Assembly: GCA_019264505.1 (NCBI GenBank)
Contig: JAHUZY010000163.1
Span: 1 to 7,799, forward strand
Source: Phenylobacterium sp.
GTDB taxonomy: Bacteria > Pseudomonadota > Alphaproteobacteria > Caulobacterales > Caulobacteraceae
Direction: 5' to 3'
DNA: 7,799 bases
Under the pieces are notes generated by a model. It was not told the DNA's origin and did not search any database. It worked only from the letters and a program-made list of their open reading frames with translations. How positions within the stretch are numbered: the first letter of the stretch is position 1; each line of letters begins with the position of its first letter. Made by a program: the position numbers and the translations under genes. This document shows, piece by piece, positions 1 through 5,767 of the stretch.

Positions 1-12
1 GGGGCTGGAGAA

Positions 13-29
13 CCCGGCCGACCGCCGGG
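13..29 (-). terminator. Possible terminator hairpin after the YdcH-like gene
   Basis: CCCGGC (13-18) and GCCGGG (24-29) form a 6-bp GC stem with a 5-base loop just after the minus-strand stop codon at 32-34. On the minus strand the stem is followed by TTCTCC, only a weak T-run. The position fits a terminator, but the T-tract is poor and the window edge cuts off further context. Confidence 0.35.
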
Positions 30-31
30 CG

Positions 32-214
32 TCAGGCGCGGACGGGGTGGAGGCCCGCCTCGGCGAAGAAGAGCTGGTCCTTCACCGACAGCTTGCGCCG
101 CTTGAGCTCCCGGATGCGCTCGATGTCCGGGTGGGCGCGACGTTCTTCGCGCCGGATCTCGTGGTCGAGCCAGCGGTGTTCGCTGCGCAGCCGGTTCATA
201 CGGATGTAGTTCAC
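32..214 (-). CDS. YdcH/DUF465-family small protein
   Basis: This 60-residue, highly charged and probably helical cytoplasmic protein resembles the DUF465 (YdcH) family, whose molecular role is not established. The core runs from about residue 7 to 50 (RLRSEHRWLDHEIRREERR, then IRELKRRKLSVKDQL). It has the alternating Arg/Glu/Leu pattern of a short antiparallel helical hairpin, with the KRRKLxxKDQL ending typical of the family. Length matches the usual 50 to 75 residues. The start chosen is GTG at 214-212, because GAGGAG (221-226) lies 6 bases upstream. An in-frame ATG at Met6 is possible but has no comparable ribosome site. There is no membrane segment or signal peptide. The gene is alone in the window on this side and transcribed away from the dioxygenase. 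I am confident it is a real gene and fairly sure of the family. Confidence 0.85.
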   Translation of the reverse strand: MNYIRMNRLRSEHRWLDHEIRREERRAHPDIERIRELKRRKLSVKDQLFFAEAGLHPVRA

Positions 215-536
215 GATGGGCTCCTCACATTTTGGAGGCGCGCTGTCGGCCGCCGGGTCCGGGGAGCATGGGGGGACAGCTCAATGACCCTGATCGCAGC
301 CGGGGCGCGCCCGCTGCGGTCCGACATCGCGATCCCTTGATCGCCAGAGGGGCCCGGCCCGCGAGGCCAATCAGATCACAGCCGCCTAGGCGTTCAAGCC
401 AAACCAACATGCCGATCGGTCATGGTGATGATGAGGACTGACCAACAGCCTGCGCCACGTCGCTTGCGTAAAAAGACCTTCCTGCTAGGTTTCAGGCTGG
501 CTCCCGCAGAGGAGCGATCAATCAGGAGCCCAGGTC
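215..536. other. Gene-free stretch between divergent genes
   Basis: This 322-base stretch separates the divergent YdcH-like and dioxygenase genes and must carry both promoters. Short reading frames here resemble no protein I recognise and look like GC-rich chance frames. Visible items are a perfect 10-base palindrome, CGCCTAGGCG, at 383-392, and the 19-base motif shared with two other genes at 459-477. The dioxygenase ribosome site lies at 524-528. I saw nothing else convincing, and no clear promoter for the YdcH-like gene. Confidence 0.6.
459..491 (+). promoter_or_regulatory. Shared 19-base motif and candidate promoter of the dioxygenase
   Basis: GTCGCTTGCGTAAAAAGAC at 459-477 matches motifs upstream of the DUF1295 gene (14 of the 16 core bases) and of the thiolase (12 of 16), in the same orientation relative to the gene. 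It ends 59 bases before the dioxygenase ATG. The same stretch can be read as a Caulobacter-type promoter: TTGCGT (464-469), a 14-base spacer, and GCTAGGTT (484-491) against the known consensus GCTANAWC. The motif match is seen directly; promoter or operator function is inferred. Confidence 0.5.
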
Positions 537-2015
537 ATGAAGTTGGAGCGTCTGCCGCCGGTCCGCACCTCGTTGCAGCCCACCAACCACCCCTATCTGA
601 CCGGGGCCTGGACGCCGTTGCACGAAGAGGTCAACGCCGAGGATCTGCAGGTCCTGGAAGGCGCCATTCCGACCGACATCGACGGCGTCTATGTGCGCAA
701 CACCGAGAACCAGGCCCACCAGCCGCTCGGCCGCTACCACCCCTTTGACGGGGACGGCATGCTGCACATGATCAGCTTCAAGGACGGCAAGGCCGACTAT
801 CGCAACCGTTTCGTCCGCACGCGCTGCTTCGAAGCCGAGCAGGAGGCCGGTCAGTCCCTGTGGGGCGGTCTGGCCGATGGGCCTGGCGTCTCGGTGCGCC
901 CGGGCTTCGGCGCCCACGGCAGCCTCAAGGACTCCTCCAGCACCGACGTGGTGGTGCACGGGGGCAAGATCGTCTCGACCTTCTATCAGTGCGGCGAGGC
1001 CTATTGGCTCGATCCCGAAACCCTTGAGCAGGGCGGCGTGGCCAGTTGGGCGCCCCTGGACGGGGTGTCGGCCCACACCAAGGTCGACGAAGCCACCGGC
1101 GAGCTCCTGTTCTTCAACTACTCCAAGCAGGCGCCCTACATGCACTACGGGGTGGTCGATAAGGACGGGAAGCGGGTCCACTACACGGCCGTGCCCCTGC
1201 CTGGCCCGCGCCTGCCGCACGACATGGCGTTCTCGGCCAACTATTCGATCCTCAACGATTTCCCGGTGTTCTGGGATCAGGACCTGCTGGCGCAGAACAT
1301 TCATGTGGTGCGCATGCACGAGGGTCTGCCGTCGCGCTTCGCCGTCATTCCGCGCTACGGCAATGAGGCCGACATCCGCTGGTTCGAGGCCGCGCCGACC
1401 TATGTCCTGCACTGGCTGAACGCCTATGAGGATGGCGACGAGGTCGTCATGGACGGCTACTTCCAGGAAGACCCCTGCCCGGCGCCCCTGCCCGACGCGC
1501 CCCGGGGCCTGGCCCACATGATGGCCTATCTGGACGAGCACAGCTTCAAGCCCAAGCTGCACCGCTGGCGCTTCAACCTGAAGACCGGCGAGACCCGCGA
1601 GCATCACCTGGACGACCGCATCCTGGAGTTCGGGATGTTCAACCAGCGCTATGCCGGGAAGCCCTATCGCTACGCCTATTCCACCACCACCAAGCCCGGC
1701 TGGTTCCTGTTCAACGGCTTCGTCAAGCACGACCTGGAGACCGGCGAGTCCTGGTCCTTCACCCTGCCCGAGGGCAAGTTCGCCAGCGAAGCGCCCTTCG
1801 TGCCGCGCATCGGCGCCACGGCCGAGGATGACGGCTATCTGGTCAGCTTCATCATTGATGAGGCCTCCGGAACCTCAGAATGCGTGCTGATCGACGCCCA
1901 GAAGATCGAGGCCGGGCCGGTGGTGCGGATCGCCCTGCCGCACAAGATCTGCAGCGGCACCCACAGTGTCTGGGCCGACCGCGACTTCCTGCGCCATGGG
2001 GTTTCGGCGGCATGA
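537..2015 (+). CDS. Carotenoid oxygenase family dioxygenase (RPE65/lignostilbene dioxygenase type)
   Basis: The 492-residue protein has the usual length of bacterial carotenoid cleavage oxygenases. These are seven-bladed beta-propeller, non-haem Fe(II) enzymes that use O2 to split a C=C bond into two carbonyl products. All four iron-binding histidines are identifiable in family context: His180 (VSAHTK), His228 (PHDMAFS), His292 (VLHWLNAYE) and His476 (CSGTHSVW). Candidate second-shell glutamates are Glu364 (ILEFG) and Glu418 (SEAPFVPR). The N-terminal GVYVRNTEN and HPFDGDGMLH stretches are also family hallmarks. There is no signal peptide, so it is probably cytosolic. The ATG at 537 has AGGAG at 524-528, spaced 8 bases. 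The stop overlaps the next gene's start, so the two are translationally coupled. The substrate cannot be read from sequence; carotenoids, apocarotenoids and stilbenes are all family substrates, and the catabolic-looking neighbours argue against pigment synthesis. Confidence 0.93.
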   Translation: MKLERLPPVRTSLQPTNHPYLTGAWTPLHEEVNAEDLQVLEGAIPTDIDGVYVRNTENQAHQPLGRYHPFDGDGMLHMISFKDGKADYRNRFVRTRCFEAEQEAGQSLWGGLADGPGVSVRPGFGAHGSLKDSSSTDVVVHGGKIVSTFYQCGEAYWLDPETLEQGGVASWAPLDGVSAHTKVDEATGELLFFNYSKQAPYMHYGVVDKDGKRVHYTAVPLPGPRLPHDMAFSANYSILNDFPVFWDQDLLAQNIHVVRMHEGLPSRFAVIPRYGNEADIRWFEAAPTYVLHWLNAYEDGDEVVMDGYFQEDPCPAPLPDAPRGLAHMMAYLDEHSFKPKLHRWRFNLKTGETREHHLDDRILEFGMFNQRYAGKPYRYAYSTTTKPGWFLFNGFVKHDLETGESWSFTLPEGKFASEAPFVPRIGATAEDDGYLVSFIIDEASGTSECVLIDAQKIEAGPVVRIALPHKICSGTHSVWADRDFLRHGVSAA

Positions 2016-2425
2016 GCCCACAGGAACACCTGGCCCTGGCCGAGCGGTTCATCAGCGCGCTCGAGACCGGCGACGTCGAGGCCGTGCGCGGCATCTACGC
2101 GCCCGACGCCAAGCTCTGGCACAACAATGATGAGATCGAGCAGACGGTGGATCAGAACCTGCGGGTCCTGGCCTGGCTGATCCACGCCCTGCCTGAGCGG
2201 CGCTACAGGATCGTGCGGCGGGAGATCCTGGCCGATGGCTTCATGCAGCAGCATGTGCTGGAGGGCGTCCTGGCCGACGGCCAGCCCTTCGCCATGCCCG
2301 CCTGCGTGGTGGTCCAGGCCAAGGATGGCCGCATCACCCGCCTGGACGAGTATCTCGATCCCGCCGCGGGGGCGCCGCTCGCCGCCCAGCCCAGGCGGGC
2401 CAAGACCGTATCTGCGGCGCTCTAG
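2012..2425 (+). CDS. SnoaL-like / NTF2-fold small protein
   Basis: This 137-residue protein has the look of the SnoaL/ketosteroid-isomerase-like NTF2 superfamily. The N-terminal helix ERFISALETGDVEAVRGIYAPDAKLWHN (residues 11-38) is typical, as is the closing strand GRITRLDEYLDPA (residues 106-118). Members form cone-shaped alpha+beta folds and act as isomerases, cyclases, hydratases or plain binding proteins; the reaction here is unknown. The start at 2012 gives an ATGA overlap with the dioxygenase stop (2013-2015). A longer in-frame start at 1880 was rejected because it would lie deep inside the dioxygenase gene and add 44 residues with no family resemblance. Coupling suggests it acts on the dioxygenase substrate or product, perhaps a reactive aldehyde. 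The stop shares CTAG with the convergent regulator gene. Confidence 0.88.
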   Translation: MSPQEHLALAERFISALETGDVEAVRGIYAPDAKLWHNNDEIEQTVDQNLRVLAWLIHALPERRYRIVRREILADGFMQQHVLEGVLADGQPFAMPACVVVQAKDGRITRLDEYLDPAAGAPLAAQPRRAKTVSAAL

Positions 2426-3387
2426 GCGTCCAGGGCCGCGGCGATGCTGTCGAGACCGGCCGGTTCGCCGCACTGGTCGCAGGTGATCTTGGCCTTCAGG
2501 GGTTGGCCGCAGGGGCGGTGATAGGTGATCAGCGGCGGCCCCTTGCCGCCATCGAGCCATCGGTCGCCCCAGCGGTTCAGCTCGGCGATCAGCGGATAGA
2601 GGTCCCGGCCCTGGTCGGTCAGCCGATACTCCCAGCGCTGCGGCTTGTCCTGATAGAGGATCTTGCGCAGCACGCCGAGGTCGACCAGCCGGGCGAGCCG
2701 GTCCGACAGGATGTTGGGGGCGATCCCCAGGGCGGCCTGCAAGTCGCCGAACCGACGCCGTCCCATGAAGGCCGAGGCGATCACATGTGAGGTCCAGCGG
2801 TCGCCCAGCACCTGGAAGGCGCGGTCCAGCATGGGGTTTCCCACATTCAGGGCGTCGGCGGGCACGATAGAGCGGCGCTGCGCCCGGGGCGGCTGGCTCG
2901 GCTCGACGCCGGCTCCGGGCCCGTCGATCACATAGACGTCCCGCGCGGTGACCACCTCGCCGCAGCAGCCGCAGCGATATTCCGGGGTGAACGGCTTGCC
3001 GCAGGTATGGCGAATCTGGTGGGCCGGGTGGGTCGGATCGAAGAACCAGCGCTTCTCCCATCCGATGATCATCAAGGCCAGGCTGTAGAGATCGCGGCCC
3101 ATCTCGGTCAGGCGGTACTCCTCCCGGACCGGCCGATCCTGATAGCGGACCTTCTCCAGCACGCCGGCCGCCGTCAGGCGCCGCAGCCGGTCGGTGAGCA
3201 GGCTGCGGGCGACGCCGATCTTGCCCTGGAAATCCTCGAACCGCCGGACCCTCTGGAAGGCCAGATAGAGGATCATCAGGGTCCAGCGATCGCCGAGAAT
3301 GTTCAGGGCCCGGGTGGCGGAATTGGCCTGCACGAGCTGGGTCGTACGGCGTTCGTCCGTGAACGGGCTAGAGCTGGAATCAGCCAT
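2422..3387 (-). CDS. Tandem HxlR-type winged-helix regulator (two units in one chain)
   Basis: The 321-residue protein contains two consecutive HxlR/MarR-like winged-helix domains, at about residues 28-113 and 191-277. Each begins with LGDRWT and each carries a recognition-helix stretch (ARSLLTDRLRRL, 60-71; APNILSDRLARL, 223-234) and a wing ending in EYRLTxxGRDLY. After each lies a zinc-ribbon-like cysteine set with identical spacing: Cys129, Cys139, Cys142 and Cys293, Cys303, Cys306, each preceded by a histidine (127, 290). Ordinary HxlR proteins are about 100 to 150 residues and bind DNA as dimers, so this looks like an internal duplication that acts as a built-in dimer. The likely role is a local regulator of the flanking catabolic genes; the effector is unknown. 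ATG at 3387 has only a weak ribosome site. It follows the DUF1295 gene by 86 bases and has its own promoter candidate. Confidence 0.9.
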   Translation of the reverse strand: MADSSSSPFTDERRTTQLVQANSATRALNILGDRWTLMILYLAFQRVRRFEDFQGKIGVARSLLTDRLRRLTAAGVLEKVRYQDRPVREEYRLTEMGRDLYSLALMIIGWEKRWFFDPTHPAHQIRHTCGKPFTPEYRCGCCGEVVTARDVYVIDGPGAGVEPSQPPRAQRRSIVPADALNVGNPMLDRAFQVLGDRWTSHVIASAFMGRRRFGDLQAALGIAPNILSDRLARLVDLGVLRKILYQDKPQRWEYRLTDQGRDLYPLIAELNRWGDRWLDGGKGPPLITYHRPCGQPLKAKITCDQCGEPAGLDSIAAALDA

Positions 3388-3416
3388 GGGATCTCGGCGT
3401 TATGGGCGGCCGGACC

Positions 3417-3442
3417 CTTGGAGCATGGCGCCCCCTTGTCAA
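3417..3442 (-). promoter_or_regulatory. Candidate promoter of the HxlR regulator gene
   Basis: On the minus strand a perfect TTGACA (3437-3442) is followed after 12 bases by GCTCCAAG (3417-3424). This fits the published Caulobacter housekeeping pattern of TTGACgS, 10 to 14 bases, GCTANAWC, at 6 of 8 positions in the -10 box. It lies 29 bases upstream of the start codon. A short hairpin (CGCGG / CCGCG, 3445-3458) sits just upstream. If active, the promoter would let the regulator be made independently of the DUF1295 gene. Confidence 0.5.
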
Positions 3443-3473
3443 CCCGCGGTAAGCCGCGCCTGGGCCCCTGCCC

Positions 3474-4292
3474 TCAGACCTCTTCCAGAGGCTGGGCGGG
3501 CTTAGGCGGCCACGGGATGAAGGGCGAGGTGCGGCGGGCATAGTCCTCATAGGCCGGCTTGCGCCGACGCATGCGGCCCTCGACGGTGGGCATGCCGCTC
3601 CAGCGGGTCAGGGTGTAGACGAGGTAGATCGGCCCCACGATGGCGAACAGGCCAGGCGTCGTCTCCGCCGCCACCAGCCACAGGCCCCACCAGACGCAGG
3701 CGTCGCCGAAATAGTTGGGATGGCGGGTGTAGCGCCACAGGCCGGTGTCGAGGACCTTGCCGGCGTTGTCCGGGTTCTTCTGGAAGCGGACGAGCTGCCA
3801 GTCGCCCAGGCTTTCGAAGAGAATGCCGAAAATGGCCAGCCCCGCCCCCAGATAGCCGATCACGCCAAGGGCCGCCGGCTCGTCGGCGATCTGGCCGAGT
3901 TGCACAGGCAGACAGACCAGCCAGAGCAGCGGCATCTGCAGCAGGAAGACCAGGCGGAAGGAGGCGTAGCCATAGTTCCAGCCGCGCTCGGCCTTGGCCT
4001 TTTCCATCATGCGGACGTAGCGGCGGTCCGGCCCGTGGTCGCGCCAGCGCCACAGGAGGTAGCCCCCCAGGCGCACGGCCCAGAGGGCGCAGATCACCGT
4101 GAGGACCAGGCGCCGCTCGGTGTCGCCGCCGGTCTGGATGAAGGTGGCCACGGCCACGACACCCATGCCTAAGGCCCACAGGCTGTCTACTGGCGTCGGG
4201 TCGCGCATGGCCCAGCAGGCCGCCCAGGCCAGGATGAACAGGGCCAGCACCACCCCGGCGTTGATCGCCAGGACCGTCACGATTTCAAGCAT
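3474..4292 (-). CDS. DUF1295 membrane protein, steroid 5-alpha-reductase-like fold
   Basis: This 272-residue integral membrane protein has about six or seven hydrophobic segments (roughly residues 5-29, 36-53, 62-82, 112-132, 141-162 and 197-230). It matches the DUF1295 family: DSLWALGMG (36-44), RLGGYLLWR (74-82), E160 followed by DWQ, GLWRYTRHPNYFGD (184-197), and a C-terminal Glu238 with KPAYEDYARRTSPFIP. The family shares a fold with steroid 5-alpha-reductases and isoprenylcysteine methyltransferases. The RHPNYFGD region corresponds to the cofactor-binding part of the fold. A reductase acting on a lipophilic enone or enoyl substrate is plausible but unproven. ATG at 4292 is preceded by a G-run rather than a clear Shine-Dalgarno sequence. 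It lies 80 bases downstream of the thiolase and 86 upstream of the regulator. Confidence 0.9.
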   Translation of the reverse strand: MLEIVTVLAINAGVVLALFILAWAACWAMRDPTPVDSLWALGMGVVAVATFIQTGGDTERRLVLTVICALWAVRLGGYLLWRWRDHGPDRRYVRMMEKAKAERGWNYGYASFRLVFLLQMPLLWLVCLPVQLGQIADEPAALGVIGYLGAGLAIFGILFESLGDWQLVRFQKNPDNAGKVLDTGLWRYTRHPNYFGDACVWWGLWLVAAETTPGLFAIVGPIYLVYTLTRWSGMPTVEGRMRRRKPAYEDYARRTSPFIPWPPKPAQPLEEV

Positions 4293-4303
4293 GGTTCCCC
4301 CCG

Positions 4304-4319
4304 CCCCTCACTCGAGGGG
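4304..4319 (-). other. Hairpin in the leader of the DUF1295 gene
   Basis: CCCCTC (4304-4309) and GAGGGG (4314-4319) form a 6-bp stem with a 4-base loop, between the shared motif and the DUF1295 start codon. On the minus strand it is followed by a G-run, not a T-run, so it is not a typical terminator for the thiolase transcript. It could fold in the 5' leader near the ribosome site or be part of a protein-binding site. Confidence 0.4.
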
Positions 4320-4347
4320 TCTTAGTCCGTCTTTCTATGCAAGCTAC
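4319..4347 (-). promoter_or_regulatory. Shared 19-base motif upstream of the DUF1295 gene
   Basis: Read on the minus strand, GTAGCTTGCATAGAAAGAC occupies 4347-4329 and is followed by GGAC, as in the thiolase copy. It ends 36 bases before the DUF1295 start codon. A possible -10 element ACTAAGAC (4319-4326) matches GCTANAWC at 6 of 8 positions, 10 bases after TTGCAT. The sequence match to the other two copies is direct; function is inferred. Its presence suggests the DUF1295 gene has its own controlled start rather than depending only on read-through from the thiolase. Confidence 0.5.
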
Positions 4348-4372
4348 TCGACGCCCGCGCGCCCCACAAGGG

Positions 4373-5602
4373 TCAGGCCGCCTCAGTTCCGACGATCAGG
4401 CTCACCGTCGTGGTGGTGGAGCCGCCGATGTTGAGGGTCTGGCAGGTGCGAGCGCCCTCGACCTGATAGTCGCCGGCCTGGCCGGTCACCTGCTTGCAGG
4501 CGTCCAGCGCCATGCGCACGCCCGTGGCGCCCACCGGGTGACCCAGGCCGATGAGCCCGCCGGACGGATTGACCGGCAAGGCGCCGCCCATCTCGATCAT
4601 GCCGGACTCCACCGCCTTCCAGGCCTCGCCCGGCGCGGTCAGGCCCAGATGATCGATGGCCATATATTCGGTGATGGTGAAGCAGTCGTGGGTCTCGACC
4701 ACGTCGATCTGGTCAAGGGCCGTGACCCCGGCCCGACGGCGGGCGTCCTCGATGGCCCGGCGGACCTGGGGGAAGACATAGGGCTGGTCGGCGCTGGCGC
4801 GGACCTTGGCGTCATAGGAGATGGGCGCCGAGCGATGGCCCCAGCCCTTGATCTGGGCGAGGCTTTCCAGCGGGATCCCCCGGCGGGCGGCGTATTCGGC
4901 GGCCTTTCGGTCGGACGCCAGGAAGACCACGGCGGCGCCGTCAGTCACCTGACCGCAGTCCTGCTTGCGGGTGCGGCCCTCCACCACGGGATTGGCCTCA
5001 TCGTTCAGGGTGAAGCTGTCCTCGCCGAAGGCCCACTGCCGCGTCTGGGCGTTGGGATTGCGCTTGGCGTTCTCGAAATTGATCTGGGCGATGCGCATCA
5101 GGTGCGCGGAATCCAGGCCGTAGCGGCGCTCATACTCATCGGCGAGATCGGAAAAGGCCCGGGGCCAGAGGAAGGTGGCGTCCTGGAATTCATGGCCGGT
5201 CCAGGCCGCCGCCCCGAGATTCTGGGCCGCCTGCTGGCCGGATACGTTCCGCATCTGCTCCAGCCCCACGACGCAGGCCAGGTCATAGCGCCCGGCCTCC
5301 AGCTCGGCCGTGGCCGCCAGGATGGCGACGCTGCCCGAGGCGCAGGCCGCCTCGTGCCGGGAGGTGGGCAGGCCATCGAAGTCGGGATGCACGAGGCCAA
5401 AGAAGCCGCCGAGCAAGCCCTGGCCGGCGAACAGGTCGCCGACGAAATTGCCCACATGGCCGGTCTCGATGTCGCGGGGCTCAAGGTCCACCGCCGCCAG
5501 ACCCGCGCCGACCGTCTCGGAAAAGGCGTCAGCCAGGTCCGCCCCCTGGCGGGCCCAGTTGGCCGCGAAGTCGCTCTGCCAGCCGCCCAGAATATAGACC
5601 AT
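4373..5602 (-). CDS. SCP2-type thiolase / acetyl-CoA acetyltransferase family protein
   Basis: The 409-residue protein belongs to the thiolase superfamily, on the SCP2/SCP-x-like branch. These enzymes cleave 3-ketoacyl-CoA with CoA, usually in fatty-acid, sterol side-chain or related degradation. The nucleophile is Cys87 (HEAACASGSVAI). The usual NEAFA motif is replaced by HDCFT (His305-Thr309), as in SCP2-type members. The catalytic histidine is His355 (GLGHPVGATG). A C-terminal Cys387 sits in CQTLNIGGS rather than the classical CxG context. No SCP2 sterol-carrier domain follows, so it is a stand-alone thiolase of normal length. The start chosen is ATG at 5602, with GGAGGAG (5609-5615) 6 bases upstream. 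The frame stays open to 5827, but that extension crosses a strong promoter-like site and lacks thiolase sequence. It is first in the minus-strand gene run. Confidence 0.92.
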   Translation of the reverse strand: MVYILGGWQSDFAANWARQGADLADAFSETVGAGLAAVDLEPRDIETGHVGNFVGDLFAGQGLLGGFFGLVHPDFDGLPTSRHEAACASGSVAILAATAELEAGRYDLACVVGLEQMRNVSGQQAAQNLGAAAWTGHEFQDATFLWPRAFSDLADEYERRYGLDSAHLMRIAQINFENAKRNPNAQTRQWAFGEDSFTLNDEANPVVEGRTRKQDCGQVTDGAAVVFLASDRKAAEYAARRGIPLESLAQIKGWGHRSAPISYDAKVRASADQPYVFPQVRRAIEDARRRAGVTALDQIDVVETHDCFTITEYMAIDHLGLTAPGEAWKAVESGMIEMGGALPVNPSGGLIGLGHPVGATGVRMALDACKQVTGQAGDYQVEGARTCQTLNIGGSTTTTVSLIVGTEAA

Positions 5603-5633
5603 GGTCGTCTCCTCCAGCCGCTGCGGCTCTTCT

Positions 5634-5675
5634 GATTTGTCCGTCTGATTATACAAGCAACCTGCATTCCGCCAA
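5634..5675 (-). promoter_or_regulatory. Thiolase promoter region with the shared motif
   Basis: On the minus strand TTGGCG (5670-5675), a 16-base spacer and a perfect TATAAT (5648-5653) resemble a sigma70-type promoter about 45 bases before the thiolase ATG. An alternative Caulobacter-type reading is TTGCTT (5655-5660), 13 bases, GACAAATC (5634-5641). The third copy of the shared motif, GTTGCTTGTATAATCAGAC (5661-5643), overlaps both and is followed by GGAC, as in the DUF1295 copy. Ending 40 bases from the start codon, it would cover the -10 box and start point, a natural place for a repressor. Confidence 0.5.
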
Positions 5676-5714
5676 GGTCGGACCGGAGACGCGCCCCGTT
5701 TGAGCGTACAATTG

Positions 5715-5767
5715 GCCGCACCGGCCTGCGCCTTCCCTTGGGCGATGGGCCTTGGCGCCGGTGCGGC
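5715..5767. repeat. Perfect 11-bp inverted repeat with a 31-base loop
   Basis: GCCGCACCGGC (5715-5725) is repeated as its exact reverse complement, GCCGGTGCGGC (5757-5767). It lies in the 284-base gap between the thiolase and the tRNA gene, upstream of both. The loop can form only short extra pairings, such as CGCC (5729-5732) with GGCG (5741-5744). Neither strand has a T-run after the stem, so it is not an obvious intrinsic terminator. It may be a structured RNA, a DNA-binding site or a chance GC-rich pairing. The rest of this gap holds no gene I can support. Confidence 0.55.

Noticed and set aside
422..748. 108-residue plus-strand frame upstream of and overlapping the dioxygenase
   Set aside because: Most of it is out of frame within the dioxygenase gene. 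Its composition is that of a chance frame and it matches no family.
522..1730. 402-residue open frame on the minus strand
   Set aside because: It lies antisense to the dioxygenase, has the Val/Gly/Ala/His-rich composition of a GC-rich shadow frame, and resembles no family. The plus-strand gene has all its catalytic residues.
1880..2011. Longer start for the SnoaL-like protein
   Set aside because: It would overlap the dioxygenase by 136 bases and add an Arg/Pro-rich segment unrelated to the family. The ATGA overlap at 2012 is a classic coupled start.
1835..3061. 408-residue minus-strand open frame across two genes
   Set aside because: It runs antisense to the end of the dioxygenase and the SnoaL-like gene and out of frame with the HxlR gene. 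The three real genes explain the DNA fully.
3445..3458. CGCGG/CCGCG hairpin after the DUF1295 gene as a terminator
   Set aside because: The stem is only 5 bp and is followed on the minus strand by GGGTTGACA, with no T-run. The TTGACA fits better as a -35 box.
4337..5635. 432-residue plus-strand open frame
   Set aside because: It is the antisense shadow of the thiolase, with biased composition and no recognisable domain.
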